Source: Saccharobesus litoralis
GTDB lineage: Bacteria; Pseudomonadota; Gammaproteobacteria; Enterobacterales; Alteromonadaceae
Assembly (NCBI RefSeq): GCF_003063625.1
Contig: NZ_CP026604.1
Coordinates: 868,001 to 932,000 of the forward strand
DNA length: 64,000 bases
Direction of reading: 5' to 3'
Part shown: one piece after another, positions 1-9,570 of the stretch
Position numbering within the stretch: position 1 is the first letter of the stretch
How the letters are laid out: every line of letters starts with the position of its first letter
Notes under the pieces: model-generated
Seen by the model: only the letters and a program-made list of their open reading frames with translations
What the model was told of the DNA's origin: nothing
The model's database searches: none
Translations under genes and position numbers: made by a program

Positions 1-21
1 TCGATACGATTTTGGAACCCA

Positions 22-1974
22 ATGAAAATTTCTAGCTTTTCACTTTTATCCGCCAGTGTTTTGCTGACCATAGCCTTTCTTTTACTTGGTGTTATTCATT
101 GGTCTGCTGGACAACAAGAAAGCGCGCAAATAACCTTTAATCAATACCAAAAAGCAAAGAGCCAAGTCTCACAAACCTTTAAGCCTTTGGTTGATGAATA
201 CTTAGCTACCGGTAATACGCTAAAGTTAACGGAAGCAGAAAATACCCTAAAAGCTATTCAAAAAGATATATCAGAACAAGATAATGCAGCCTTGCAAGCC
301 ATTAATAACAATATAGATGGTTTACTAACAACCCTATCAGGCGATATTCGAACAACAGGAAAAATAAGCGCAAACCTATACAGTTTATTAGAAAATGCAG
401 AGAAAGAACTATTAAGCTACACCCAAGATTTAAGTGAATACGCACTCGAAGGCTCGCAATTTAACTCCTCTTTAGCCATAAACTACCTAGCAAACATTCA
501 AGATTTATTTGCTTTGGTCAGCCAAATTAGTCATCAAAGGGATCGTTTGTTTGCCAATTTAACCGCCGACAACCAAAACTACTTTGAACAGCAAGTTAAT
601 CAAACTGTACAACTGATTGAACAATTAGACGAATTAGATAGATTTGACCTATTTCCAGAAACTGAACAAGAGTCAGACGCTGACGAATTTGACTTACTAT
701 TAGATGATGAAGACGAAGCCGAAGAATTAGGTGATACCATTATTTCAGAGCTGTTTAGTTTAGCCCGCCGTTACCCAAAAGAATTAAACAACACATTAAA
801 CAACAAACGTAAAATAGAACAAGAATATCGTCATCTGCGTCAGCAAGTCAGTGAATTTGAGCTGAGCTTTTATCAAGCAGAAGAAGTCGTGAAAGCTTCC
901 GTTGCCGACATTCAAACAATGACGACAAATTTACTATTTATTGCAGCTATTTTATTAATTATTGCCGCGATTATTTCAACCATTTTTCAATATACCTTAA
1001 TTGTTAAACGGATCAGTGTTTTACGCCATGCGTTCTCAGATTTAGTTAAAAAAGGCGTATTAGCAGAGCTGCCGGTTTCAAATTCAAAAGCTGAAATCAA
1101 TTCAGTATTTAAAAACTTTAATATTCTTTTACAAAAAATTGATGGCGAAGAACAACAAAAATCCCAACAACTACAACAAGTATCGGGTGCATTAGAGCAA
1201 TTAGTACAAGAAACTAACGGCATTCAAGTTGCGACAACCCAAATAGTTGAACAGTTAAATCATTCTAATTCGTCTAGCCATCAATTGATTAAACTGGCGG
1301 AAGAAGTGTATGAAGGCTCAGCCAATGTGCAAGATGACGCCCATCAAACACAAAATGCTATCGAATTAAGTAACCAGCATATCTCACAGATGAGTGCTGA
1401 AATAAAAGTCATCGCCAATCATGTCGCTAGTAGTCATCAGTCAGTTGAAAGCTTACAGAGTTCAGTAACAGATGTATCGGCTATTGTGGAAGCGATTGGC
1501 ACAATAGCCGAACAAACGAATCTATTGGCATTAAACGCCGCTATTGAAGCAGCGCGAGCCGGTGAGCATGGTAGAGGCTTTGCCGTTGTGGCCGATGAAG
1601 TCAGGAATCTATCGCTTAGTACGCAAAACTCACTGGCTGATATATTACGTATTCTCGACAAGCTTAAGCAAAGCTCCAATCAATTACGTGACAATGTGAA
1701 TGATATTAGTCGATTAACAGAAAACCAAAACGTCATAAATCAACAACTGACGCAAAACAGTCAAGAGATCATTGCCAAAGCGCAAAACTCGGCGGCTGCC
1801 GCTAACCAGTGTGTATTAAATGCGAAAAGTCAGGTCGAATTTATCAATCAATACCGTACCGAAGTTGCCGCAGCCGTGAGCTCAGCGGAACATTCAAAAA
1901 ACACCGCGAAAAAGGTCGCACAAAACACCGAAATTCAAGCCAACATGATTATGGATACATTTAAAGTGAGTTAG
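22..1974 (+). CDS. Methyl-accepting chemotaxis protein
   Basis: Chemoreceptor that would pass a periplasmic or membrane signal to CheW/CheA and so to the flagellar motor. The 650-residue protein has an N-terminal membrane segment (about 6-24), a long helical periplasmic region, a second membrane segment (about 303-325), a HAMP-like stretch (about 327-378) and a coiled-coil signalling domain. The hairpin tip is recognisable at about 491-535 ([20 protein letters not shown], then [12 protein letters not shown]). Residues 213-236 of the sensor region are unusually rich in Asp and Glu. The ATG lies only 21 bases inside the window and has a poor ribosome site, so an upstream start cannot be excluded. 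The ligand cannot be predicted. Confidence 0.93.
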   Translation: MKISSFSLLSASVLLTIAFLLLGVIHWSAGQQESAQITFNQYQKAKSQVSQTFKPLVDEYLATGNTLKLTEAENTLKAIQKDISEQDNAALQAINNNIDGLLTTLSGDIRTTGKISANLYSLLENAEKELLSYTQDLSEYALEGSQFNSSLAINYLANIQDLFALVSQISHQRDRLFANLTADNQNYFEQQVNQTVQLIEQLDELDRFDLFPETEQESDADEFDLLLDDEDEAEELGDTIISELFSLARRYPKELNNTLNNKRKIEQEYRHLRQQVSEFELSFYQAEEVVKASVADIQTMTTNLLFIAAILLIIAAIISTIFQYTLIVKRISVLRHAFSDLVKKGVLAELPVSNSKAEINSVFKNFNILLQKIDGEEQQKSQQLQQVSGALEQLVQETNGIQVATTQIVEQLNHSNSSSHQLIKLAEEVYEGSANVQDDAHQTQNAIELSNQHISQMSAEIKVIANHVASSHQSVESLQSSVTDVSAIVEAIGTIAEQTNLLALNAAIEAARAGEHGRGFAVVADEVRNLSLSTQNSLADILRILDKLKQSSNQLRDNVNDISRLTENQNVINQQLTQNSQEIIAKAQNSAAAANQCVLNAKSQVEFINQYRTEVAAAVSSAEHSKNTAKKVAQNTEIQANMIMDTFKVS

Positions 1975-2013
1975 ACATATCCATAGGGAAATTCTTCTAA
2001 CATAACTGCATTC

Positions 2014-2046
2014 TTGTCTACAGATTGTCATCAAGTTTGTGTACAA
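2014..2046 (+). promoter_or_regulatory. Possible Pho box upstream of DUF47-pit
   Basis: Three consecutive 11-base units, TTGTCTACAGA, TTGTCATCAAG and TTTGTGTACAA, share TGT at the same phase and partly match the PhoB unit (CTGTCATAWAW). The match is weaker than at the three other Pho boxes in this window. A role as activator or repressor site is inference. Confidence 0.3.
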
Positions 2047-2081
2047 TCGCGCCGAAATTCGAATTTAACAAAAGGTTAACT

Positions 2082-2759
2082 ATGTCTGGGAACTCAATAC
2101 TCAGTGTATTTGCAAAATCGCCGTTCAAACCAATTGAAGAGCATATTTGCGAAGTCACCAAAGCAGCGCAGAAACTCATCCCGTTTTTCGATGCTGTGTT
2201 TGCAAAAGATTGGGAACAAGCAGAAGCTATTCGTTGTGAAATATCTGAATTAGAGCGCACTGCTGATAAGCAAAAACAGGATATCCGTATTCATTTACCT
2301 AAAGGTTTATTTTTACCTATAGACCGCTCTGACTTAATTGAGCTGCTTAACCACCAAGACAAAATTGCCAATAAAGCCAAAGACATTGCAGGGCGCATTG
2401 TCGGCCGCGAAATGGACATTCCAGCCAGTTTACAACAAGACTTTAAAACTTACTTACAGCGCTGCATTGAAGCGGTAGAACAAGCTTCACGTGCCATCAA
2501 CGAATTAGATGAGTTAATCGAAACTGGATTCCGTGGTCGCGAAGCCGTTTTAGTAGAAAAACTCATTACCGAAGTGAGTAAAGTGGAAGAAGACACTGAC
2601 AAGTTGCAACGTAAAATTCGCAAAGAGTTACACAAAATAGAAAATAGCATTAATCCAATAGATGCGATTTTCTTGTATGGCGTTTTCGAATGGATTGGTG
2701 GCTTAGCAGATAGCGCAGAAGCAGTATGCGGACGCTTAGAACTCTTACTAGCAAAATAA
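2082..2759 (+). CDS. DUF47 (TIGR00153) PhoU-like protein
   Basis: A 225-residue all-helical protein of the DUF47/TIGR00153 family, which is distantly PhoU-like and usually encoded next to PiT phosphate transporters, where it is thought to modulate transport. The start was chosen at the ATG giving MSGNSILSVF because AAAGG lies at 2071-2075; an in-frame start 57 bases upstream has no such site. The C-terminal half has regular heptad-like helices (VEKLITEVSKVEEDTDKLQR). The downstream transporter begins 18 bases after the stop, so the pair is almost certainly co-transcribed. Confidence 0.88.
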   Translation: MSGNSILSVFAKSPFKPIEEHICEVTKAAQKLIPFFDAVFAKDWEQAEAIRCEISELERTADKQKQDIRIHLPKGLFLPIDRSDLIELLNHQDKIANKAKDIAGRIVGREMDIPASLQQDFKTYLQRCIEAVEQASRAINELDELIETGFRGREAVLVEKLITEVSKVEEDTDKLQRKIRKELHKIENSINPIDAIFLYGVFEWIGGLADSAEAVCGRLELLLAK

Positions 2760-2777
2760 TTAGCTGAGGCAGATCCA

Positions 2778-4046
2778 GTGGATATTTTACAAACATACGG
2801 TTTATTTTTAGTCATTTTTGCTGCTGTTGTCGGCTTTTTTATGGCATGGGGCATAGGTGCTAACGATGTTGCTAACGCAATGGGTACCTCAGTTGGTTCA
2901 AAAGCATTAACTATCAAACAAGCTATCATTATCGCGATGATTTTTGAGTTTGCTGGTGCTTACTTAGCGGGTGGTGAAGTAACATCAACTATACGTAAAG
3001 GTATTATCGATTCAACTCCTTTCTTACCTAATCCTGAACTTCTCGTTATTGGTATGATTTCGGCGTTAATCGCCGCAGGAACATGGTTAGCCGTTGCATC
3101 TTATATGGGTTGGCCAGTATCAACTACTCACTCAATTGTCGGCGCGATTATTGGCTTTGCCGTGGTCAGTGCGGGAGCTGATGCAGTTAATTGGGCTAAA
3201 GTATCAGGCATTGTCGGTAGTTGGATAATCACTCCTTTATTATCAGGCGTGGTGGCTTATCTCATATTTATGAGTGCTCAAAAGCTGATATTTGATACCA
3301 ACAACCCTATTAAATACGCTAAACGCTATGTTCCTGTTTATATGGCATTAGCGGGTTTTGTATTATCGTTAGTTACCATTAAGAAAGGCTTAAAGCATGT
3401 TAGTGATATCAAATTTACTACATTAGAGTCTTACCTTGTTGCTATTGGTATTGCAGTGTTAGTTGGTTTAATTGGCGCTTATTTTGTTTCACGCGTTAAA
3501 ATTGATCCAGAAGCTGACAAAGAAATGCATTTTAACAATGTAGAAAAAATCTTTGCTGTATTAATGATTGTTACCGCCTGTTGTATGGCATTCGCACATG
3601 GCTCTAACGATGTTGCCAACGCAATTGGTCCGTTAGCTGCTGTAGTCAGCATTATTTCGAATGACGGTCAAATTGTCGCTAAGTCATCATTAGCTTGGTG
3701 GATATTGCCATTAGGTGGCTTTGGTATTGTGGCTGGTTTAGCTATTTTCGGCCATCGCGTTATCGCCACTATCGGTAAAGGTATTACTCATTTAACACCT
3801 AGCCGTGGTTTTGCTGCTGAGTTAGCCGCAGCGTCAACCGTTGTTATCGCATCAGGTACTGGCCTACCTATTTCGACAACGCAAACTTTAGTGGGTGCGG
3901 TTTTGGGTGTTGGCCTTGCTCGCGGTATTGCGGCCCTTAACTTAGGTGTCGTGCGTAACATTGTTATTTCATGGGTAGTGACACTACCTGTCGGCGCCGG
4001 TTTAGCGATTATTTCTTATCTAATCTTAACCGCTGCGTTACTATAG
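2778..4046 (+). CDS. PiT family inorganic phosphate transporter
   Basis: Low-affinity inner-membrane phosphate (or metal-phosphate) symporter. The 422-residue protein has about ten hydrophobic segments and the duplicated PiT signature: GANDVANAMGTSVGSKALT near the N-terminus and AHGSNDVANAIGPLAA in the second half. Translation starts at GTG with GAGG about 10 bases upstream. It follows the DUF47 gene directly, the standard arrangement for this class. Its stop codon lies inside the left end of a 127-bp intergenic repeat, so the repeat inserted or ends exactly at the gene boundary. Confidence 0.95.
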   Translation: MDILQTYGLFLVIFAAVVGFFMAWGIGANDVANAMGTSVGSKALTIKQAIIIAMIFEFAGAYLAGGEVTSTIRKGIIDSTPFLPNPELLVIGMISALIAAGTWLAVASYMGWPVSTTHSIVGAIIGFAVVSAGADAVNWAKVSGIVGSWIITPLLSGVVAYLIFMSAQKLIFDTNNPIKYAKRYVPVYMALAGFVLSLVTIKKGLKHVSDIKFTTLESYLVAIGIAVLVGLIGAYFVSRVKIDPEADKEMHFNNVEKIFAVLMIVTACCMAFAHGSNDVANAIGPLAAVVSIISNDGQIVAKSSLAWWILPLGGFGIVAGLAIFGHRVIATIGKGITHLTPSRGFAAELAAASTVVIASGTGLPISTTQTLVGAVLGVGLARGIAALNLGVVRNIVISWVVTLPVGAGLAIISYLILTAALL

Positions 4047-4169
4047 TCAAAGCGATCAGGTTTTAGGGGAAGCCGTCAAGCTTCGAGACCCCATGAGCAT
4101 ATGCTCTATTATGTGATTGGGGCGAGTAAGCGCTGACAATGAACCATAAAGCCTGAGCGAGAAGACTAT
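4043..4169 (+). repeat. 127-bp structured intergenic repeat, copy 1
   Basis: Begins ATAGTCAAAGCGA and ends GCGAGAAGACTAT, giving a 6-base terminal inverted repeat (ATAGTC/GACTAT). Inside are palindromic stretches, including GAGCATATGCTC and a CCCC...GGGG pairing. An inverted copy of the same 127-base length, differing at only a few scattered positions, lies at 12369-12495. There is no coding capacity; it resembles a MITE or REP-type element. Confidence 0.85.
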
Positions 4170-4668
4170 ATAATTTGCATCCCGCAGCAGTTCACATAAA
4201 CTGCTGCTTTGCTAGCTAACAATAAAATTACCTATTTCCCCAAAAATACGCAACTGCATTATTGACCTGCTCAAAAATAATGCAATGCCCTATTTAGTGC
4301 TTTAATCCCTATCAGCAAACACCTATTATGCGACTTCAGATGACGCCATTTCTTCGGTTCGTTTACAAAAAAAAATGATTAATTGAAAGTCTCTAGACAA
4401 TAAGAAAAACCAAACTTATATAGGTCGAATTTAATTCGACAATAGCAGCTAAGCTGCTTCAGGCTTGGTTTGTTGGTCGAATCAGCCGCTTCATCAAAGC
4501 CTTAAAATACGAGACTAGCGTCGAACCTACAACAAGCTAGTCTTGTCTCAATTAATCAAAATTAAATTGAAAAAAGACTAGCAAACCTTACTTGGAACAA
4601 TTCTTGATTGTACTTAAAACAACAGAGTATATCCCCCATTCGGTATTCAAACACGGAGACGATAAGTC
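4170..4668. other. Intergenic region upstream of the globin gene
   Basis: No gene seen. It holds one hairpin repeat (4419-4472, listed separately) and an 8-bp perfect inverted repeat AGACTAGC/GCTAGTCT at 4512-4519 and 4536-4543, with a third AGACTAGC at 4575-4582. No convincing promoter or FNR-type site was recognised before the globin gene. Confidence 0.5.
4419..4472 (+). repeat. Two-hairpin repeat (family B), copy 1
   Basis: Contains GTCGAATTTAATTCGAC (hairpin 1) followed by AGCAGCTAAGCTGCT (hairpin 2) and GCTTGGTTT. The same layout with paired sequence changes occurs at 13909-13963, and a related hairpin lies at 51633-51772. Confidence 0.75.
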
Positions 4669-5142
4669 ATGAAAGAAAACCAAGTTAAACTCGTTCAAGA
4701 GTCATTTAGTAAAGTTGTTCCTATTGCTGAGCAAGCTGCTGAACTTTTCTATGGCAAGTTATTTGAAATAGCGCCACAAGTTAAGCCGATGTTTAAATCG
4801 ACGGACATGAAAGAACAAGGCAAAAAGCTAATGCAAACCATAGGTTTAGCGGTTAATGGATTATCTAACCTTGAATCTATTGTACCTGTTGTGCAACAAC
4901 TTGGAGTGAAACACATTGATTATGGTGTAAAAGATGAGCACTTCCCTATTGTAGCAGAAGCTTTACTTTGGACACTGGAGCAAGGATTAGGCGATGCTTG
5001 GAACGAAGAAGTTAAAGGTGCTTGGGTTGAAGCTTATACCGTATTGGCTAATACAATGATCGACGCAATGAATGAAGCTCGAGCGGCACAAGAAGCCCCT
5101 AAAGGCGGTTTTTTCACTAAGCTAAAAGGTATGTTTGCTTAA
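4669..5142 (+). CDS. Single-domain bacterial globin
   Basis: Haem protein of the Vitreoscilla haemoglobin/flavohaemoprotein globin type, 157 residues, without the reductase domain of Hmp. Such proteins bind oxygen or detoxify nitric oxide in the cytosol; which applies here is unknown. The proximal haem histidine is in VKHIDYGV (aligned with VKHCQAGV of Vgb), followed by the conserved EHFPIVAEALL. GGAG lies shortly before the ATG. The gene stands alone between pit and pstC, with repeat-bearing gaps on both sides, so it is probably its own transcription unit. Confidence 0.9.
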   Translation: MKENQVKLVQESFSKVVPIAEQAAELFYGKLFEIAPQVKPMFKSTDMKEQGKKLMQTIGLAVNGLSNLESIVPVVQQLGVKHIDYGVKDEHFPIVAEALLWTLEQGLGDAWNEEVKGAWVEAYTVLANTMIDAMNEARAAQEAPKGGFFTKLKGMFA

Positions 5143-5251
5143 TTTATCGAACACTAAGCTGATGTCAACGGCGATAGCAGCTTAAATCTCCTCTCTAATC
5201 ATTAACTCTTATCCATAACTCCTTTACTGCCTCCGTTTCTCACCTCAATAT

Positions 5252-5273
5252 ATAGTCAAAGCGAGAAGACTAT
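5252..5273 (+). repeat. 22-bp deletion form of the 127-bp repeat
   Basis: ATAGTCAAAGCGAGAAGACTAT joins the left terminus of the 127-bp element directly to its right terminus. The join is at GCGAG, which occurs near both ends of the element, so about 105 bases are missing. A further left-end fragment, ATAGTCAAAGGA, begins at 5272. Confidence 0.7.
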
Positions 5274-5521
5274 AGTCAAAGGAGATCATTTTTTAACCTC
5301 ATATTTACTCCCATACAATAGTTGTCATATTTCTGTTTGAAAATAAACCAGCCACAATTGGCCAAGATTATTACAAGTAACAAAAACGTAATATTACATA
5401 ATTATTTCATCCAAGAGATCACAGTGAAATACCGGCAGGTTTTTGAATTTTAAAGGCTTTTACTGTACAAAGACGGCTAAATTTATTTGCCGCTTTTTTA
5501 GACTTAAGCCTGTGTGACAGT

Positions 5522-5554
5522 GTGTAACAAAAGTGTCATAAAAGTATCATATAC
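5522..5554 (+). promoter_or_regulatory. Pho box before pstC
   Basis: Three 11-base direct units, GTGTAACAAAA, GTGTCATAAAA and GTATCATATAC, closely match PhoB half-site spacing and sequence. The array ends 32 bases before the pstC start, consistent with PhoB activation of the pst operon under phosphate limitation. Confidence 0.8.
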
Positions 5555-5586
5555 TGCGCGGCAATTTCCGTAGCCTAAGGTTAAAG

Positions 5587-7815
5587 ATGTCCCATCTACT
5601 CACCCAAACATCTAACAAAGACCATTTTCGTAAGGTTAAAGATAACGTTGCGAAATATGGTGTCACAACAGGTGGCTTGCTAGTTCTTGCAGCCTTGTTG
5701 ATGATTTTCTTTTACTTACTTTATGTAGTAAAACCCATATTCAACGACGTTGAGATCCATAAAGCAGAAGATTTATCGATAGCTTTATCTGATCAAAATA
5801 CATTGGCGTTAGGTTTAGATGAACATGTCGAAAACGCTTATCGCTTTACCTCAAAGCCATCATTAGAGTTTTACGACATTCATAATGATATTGGTCGTAA
5901 GACTTTTGACCAGACTTTAGAGTTTGACGCTAATATCAGTACATTCTCGGCCTCTGCACCACATTTAAAGCAATTTGCGTTTGGTTTTGATGACGGAACG
6001 GCTGTGGTTATTAAACCAGGGTTTCGTGTTACTTTTCCAAACGACGTACGTAAAATCAGCCCAACTTATAAATACCCTTTAGGTAAAACACCAATTATCT
6101 TGAGTGAAGCGGGTGAATCAATTGAGCAAATTGCCTTTACAGTAAACGAAGAAGCAGCTGGTTTTCTTTTTACTACACAAAGTGGTGAGTTGAGCTACAC
6201 CTATTTAGTAGCCGAAGAAAACTTCATGACTGATGAACTTGAGTGGCAGGGTGAAACACTCACGTTTGATACAATTCGTGGCGATATACAAGCATTACAT
6301 ATTAGCCCAGACTTAAGTCGTGCTTTTGTCATTCAAGATAAATTACTCTCAGTCATTGATTTGCGCGATATAGAAGAAGTTGACGTTTTATATCAATTGA
6401 ATGTAGCTAACACGGAAATAGTTGCATCAACTTTATTACCTGGCGCTAACTCGATCTTAATTGCAGAGACTTCAGGCGTAATAAGCCAATGGTTTGAAAT
6501 CAACGGTAAAAATGGTCGCGAGTTTATCAAGGCGCGTCAATTTGAAACCGGCAATACACAAATTAATGCACTTTACCCTGAGTTCTATCGCAAAACCTTT
6601 TTTGCCGCCAGTAACAATGGCCAGTTAGGTGTATACCACACAACAAGTGAAGCTAACCTGTTTGAAGATGCGATGTCTGATAGCAACATTAGCCACTTTG
6701 CCGTTGCTCCGCGTTCTAATGCGGCGATTATGCAAACTAACAACAGTTTGCAAATTATTAAAATTGAAAACGAACATCCAGAAGTTACCTGGTCTGCTAT
6801 TTGGCAGGAAGTCTGGTATGAAGGCTATCCTGAGCCTGACTATATTTGGCAATCAACCTCAGCTGGCGATGACTTTGAATCTAAATTCAGTTTGGTACCT
6901 ATTTCATTTGGTACGATAAAAGCGGCGCTTTATGCCATGCTATTTTCTGTGCCAATTGGTTTAGCTGCCGCCATCTATACCGCTTACTTTATGCCATCAC
7001 GCGTGCGTAAAGTGGTTAAGCCCACCATTGAAATTATGGAAGCCTTGCCGACTGTTATATTAGGTTTCCTTGCCGGTTTATGGTTAGCACCATTAGTTGA
7101 AGAGAACTTACCCGGTATTGTTGTCCTTATGCTATTGATGCCTGTCGTGATTATAGGCGTTGCCTATGCTTGGCATGTTATGCCTAAAGCCCTAACTCAG
7201 CGCATTCCGGAGGGTATGGACTCGATTATTCTTATTCCAGTTATTCTATTGTTAGGTTGGGTTTGTTTCTCAATTAGCCCTGCAATTGAACAAGGATTAT
7301 TTAACGGTGACATGCGTTTATATATAACGGATGAACTAGGAATCGATTTTGATCAACGTAACTCATTCGTTGTCGGTATCGCCATGGGATTCGCGGTTAT
7401 TCCAACCATCTTTTCGATTACCGAAGACGCAGTATTCTCAGTACCTAAACAATTGTCACATGGTTCATTAGCGCTTGGCGCAAGCCAATGGCAAACATTA
7501 ACTCGCGTTGTGTTATTAACCGCTAGTCCTGGTATTTTCTCGGCTGTCATGATGGGTCTAGGACGTGCAGTAGGCGAAACCATGATTGTATTAATGGCAA
7601 CGGGTAATACGCCGGTTATGGACTGGTCAATCTTCCAAGGTATGCGTACCTTGTCTGCCAACATTGCAGTTGAAATGCCGGAATCTGAAGTCGGTAGCTC
7701 GCATTATCGAATATTATTCTTAGCTGCATTCGTTTTATTTGTATTTACTTTCTTGTTCAACACAGCCGCTGAATTTGTTCGTCAGCGCCTGCGTGAAAAG
7801 TACAGCTCATTATAA
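5587..7815 (+). CDS. pstC: Phosphate ABC transporter permease PstC, long form
   Basis: Inner-membrane permease subunit of the high-affinity phosphate importer. At 742 residues it is more than twice the length of enteric PstC. One membrane segment (about 24-48) is followed by roughly 390 non-membrane residues predicted to face the periplasm, with recurrent beta-strand-like stretches, and then the usual permease domain from about 440 to the end. The ABC-contact EAA region is visible as LALGASQWQTLTRVVL with GRAVGETMIVLMATGN after it. TAAGG precedes the ATG, and a Pho box sits just upstream. It is followed after 15 bases by pstA. Confidence 0.93.
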   Translation: MSHLLTQTSNKDHFRKVKDNVAKYGVTTGGLLVLAALLMIFFYLLYVVKPIFNDVEIHKAEDLSIALSDQNTLALGLDEHVENAYRFTSKPSLEFYDIHNDIGRKTFDQTLEFDANISTFSASAPHLKQFAFGFDDGTAVVIKPGFRVTFPNDVRKISPTYKYPLGKTPIILSEAGESIEQIAFTVNEEAAGFLFTTQSGELSYTYLVAEENFMTDELEWQGETLTFDTIRGDIQALHISPDLSRAFVIQDKLLSVIDLRDIEEVDVLYQLNVANTEIVASTLLPGANSILIAETSGVISQWFEINGKNGREFIKARQFETGNTQINALYPEFYRKTFFAASNNGQLGVYHTTSEANLFEDAMSDSNISHFAVAPRSNAAIMQTNNSLQIIKIENEHPEVTWSAIWQEVWYEGYPEPDYIWQSTSAGDDFESKFSLVPISFGTIKAALYAMLFSVPIGLAAAIYTAYFMPSRVRKVVKPTIEIMEALPTVILGFLAGLWLAPLVEENLPGIVVLMLLMPVVIIGVAYAWHVMPKALTQRIPEGMDSIILIPVILLLGWVCFSISPAIEQGLFNGDMRLYITDELGIDFDQRNSFVVGIAMGFAVIPTIFSITEDAVFSVPKQLSHGSLALGASQWQTLTRVVLLTASPGIFSAVMMGLGRAVGETMIVLMATGNTPVMDWSIFQGMRTLSANIAVEMPESEVGSSHYRILFLAAFVLFVFTFLFNTAAEFVRQRLREKYSSL

Positions 7816-7830
7816 TATCAGGAGACGATA

Positions 7831-9480
7831 ATGAATAAGTGGTTTAAATCAGGTTCTCCTTGGATTTGGATGACAGCGGGTGCGGTTAGCATCAGCTTGA
7901 TCTCAGTAATAGGTTTACTGTTACTGATTGCATGGCGCGGTTTAGTTTATTTTTGGCCCTCTGATATAATTGAATTTTCGATTGAGCAAAACAATCAAAA
8001 ATACACCGTCATTGGTGAGGTCTACGACAGCGAAGAAGTACCGACATCTCGTTTACGTCAAGCGGGTGTAGAACTGACTAATTATCAACAAGACACAGTA
8101 GAGCGCTTTTTAATTAAAACCGGTAACCGTGAGTTTGTTGAGTTAGATTTCCGTTGGATACTGCAAACGGATATTCAAGATAAGCAAGCAAAGCCTGGCT
8201 TAGCTAAAATAGAGCGTATTAAAAACGGTAACTTCTATGGCTATATTCACGCCGTAGTAGAGGATGGCCAAACTTATGCAGGTGAGCAAAAGTTAGCCAA
8301 ACTAGATGCCGTTATTGAGCGCGCTGTAGATTTAAATGAAGACATGCTTGATATTCAAAATAGTGACATTGGCGCTATTAACTATCAGCTGGAAAATATT
8401 CGTTTAGAACAACGCGCCATTGAGCTTAAAGGTAAACTAACTGACGCCGTCATTGCTGATTTTGCTAAACAAAAATCTGACTTACAAGCAGAGTACCTAA
8501 CTTACGAAAAAAGCTTAAATGAGCTGCGTGTTGCAAGCCAACGCGACAAAATTATTGTCCGTGACATGCGTGGCGAGTTAGTTGAGATACCAGCCTACCA
8601 AATTTTGGATATTCAATTTCCAAACGATATGAATGGTTTTTCAAAAGCCATTAGCTTTGTCGCGCAAATCGGTAAATTTATTTCAGACGATCCACGTGAA
8701 GCGAACACCGAAGGTGGGGTATTCCCAGCCATATTCGGCACAGTATTCATGGTTTTATTAATGGCTGTCATCGTTACACCATTTGGTGTTGTTGCTGCGA
8801 TTTATTTACATGAATATGCAGCAAAAAATGCCATCACGAAAATTGTCCGCATTTCGGTTATAAACTTAGCCGGTGTACCGAGTATCGTTTATGGTGTATT
8901 TGGTCTTGGCTTTTTCGTTTATATGCTAGGTGGCAACATTGACGCCTTGTTTTACCCAGAAGCGGCACCAAACCCAACATTTGGTACACCAGGGGTAATA
9001 TGGTCTGCTTTAACCTTGGCTATACTAACCTTACCAGTCGTTATAGTATCAACTGAAGAAGGTTTATCACGCATCCCAAGTGCATTAAGACAAGGTAGCT
9101 TAGCACTAGGAGCAACCAAGGCTGAAACGCTATGGCGTATTGTTATCCCCATGGCGAGCCCAGCAATCATGACAGGTTTGATTTTGGCAGTTGCTCGAGC
9201 GGCAGGTGAAGTTGCACCGTTAATGCTGGTCGGTGTAGTTAAAATGGCTCCGACTTTACCGTTAGATGGTAACTTCCCATTTATCCATCTCGATCGTAAA
9301 TTCATGCACTTAGGTTTCCATATTTATGATGTAGGTTTCCAAAGTCCAAACGTCGAGGCGGCACGACCACTCGTTTATGCTACAGCTTTCTTATTGGTTA
9401 CCGTGATTGTCACATTAAACATTACGGCTATCGGTATACGTAACCATCTACGCGAAAAATATAAATCGCTAGAACACTAA
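7831..9480 (+). CDS. pstA: Phosphate ABC transporter permease PstA, DUF3333 form
   Basis: Second permease subunit of the phosphate importer. It has 549 residues against about 300 in enteric PstA; the extra length is an N-terminal region after the first membrane segment (about 13-35) with a long helical stretch (about 130-260), typical of the DUF3333-containing PstA group. The permease core begins near 298 and carries LALGATKAETLWRIVIPMAS and ARAAGEVAPLMLVGV. AGGAGA lies 7 bases before the ATG. It is in the same operon as pstC and precedes pstB by 90 bases. Confidence 0.93.
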   Translation: MNKWFKSGSPWIWMTAGAVSISLISVIGLLLLIAWRGLVYFWPSDIIEFSIEQNNQKYTVIGEVYDSEEVPTSRLRQAGVELTNYQQDTVERFLIKTGNREFVELDFRWILQTDIQDKQAKPGLAKIERIKNGNFYGYIHAVVEDGQTYAGEQKLAKLDAVIERAVDLNEDMLDIQNSDIGAINYQLENIRLEQRAIELKGKLTDAVIADFAKQKSDLQAEYLTYEKSLNELRVASQRDKIIVRDMRGELVEIPAYQILDIQFPNDMNGFSKAISFVAQIGKFISDDPREANTEGGVFPAIFGTVFMVLLMAVIVTPFGVVAAIYLHEYAAKNAITKIVRISVINLAGVPSIVYGVFGLGFFVYMLGGNIDALFYPEAAPNPTFGTPGVIWSALTLAILTLPVVIVSTEEGLSRIPSALRQGSLALGATKAETLWRIVIPMASPAIMTGLILAVARAAGEVAPLMLVGVVKMAPTLPLDGNFPFIHLDRKFMHLGFHIYDVGFQSPNVEAARPLVYATAFLLVTVIVTLNITAIGIRNHLREKYKSLEH

Positions 9481-9570
9481 AAGCCAAGCTAATTTAAATA
9501 GTAACCAAATTAATTAAATAGATGACGGTTGTAGGCCGTCATCATTAAACAGAATACTTAGGGTAATTTT

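Larger units (their letters stand above)
5143..5586. other. Intergenic region before pstC
   Basis: No gene seen. It contains the 22-bp repeat form, a second left-end repeat fragment, and the Pho box immediately before pstC; the remainder is AT-rich without a recognised signal. Confidence 0.5.

Noticed and set aside
2450-2929. Open frame on the minus strand over the DUF47/pit junction
   Set aside because: Shadow of two well-supported genes on the other strand; no ribosome site and no family resemblance.
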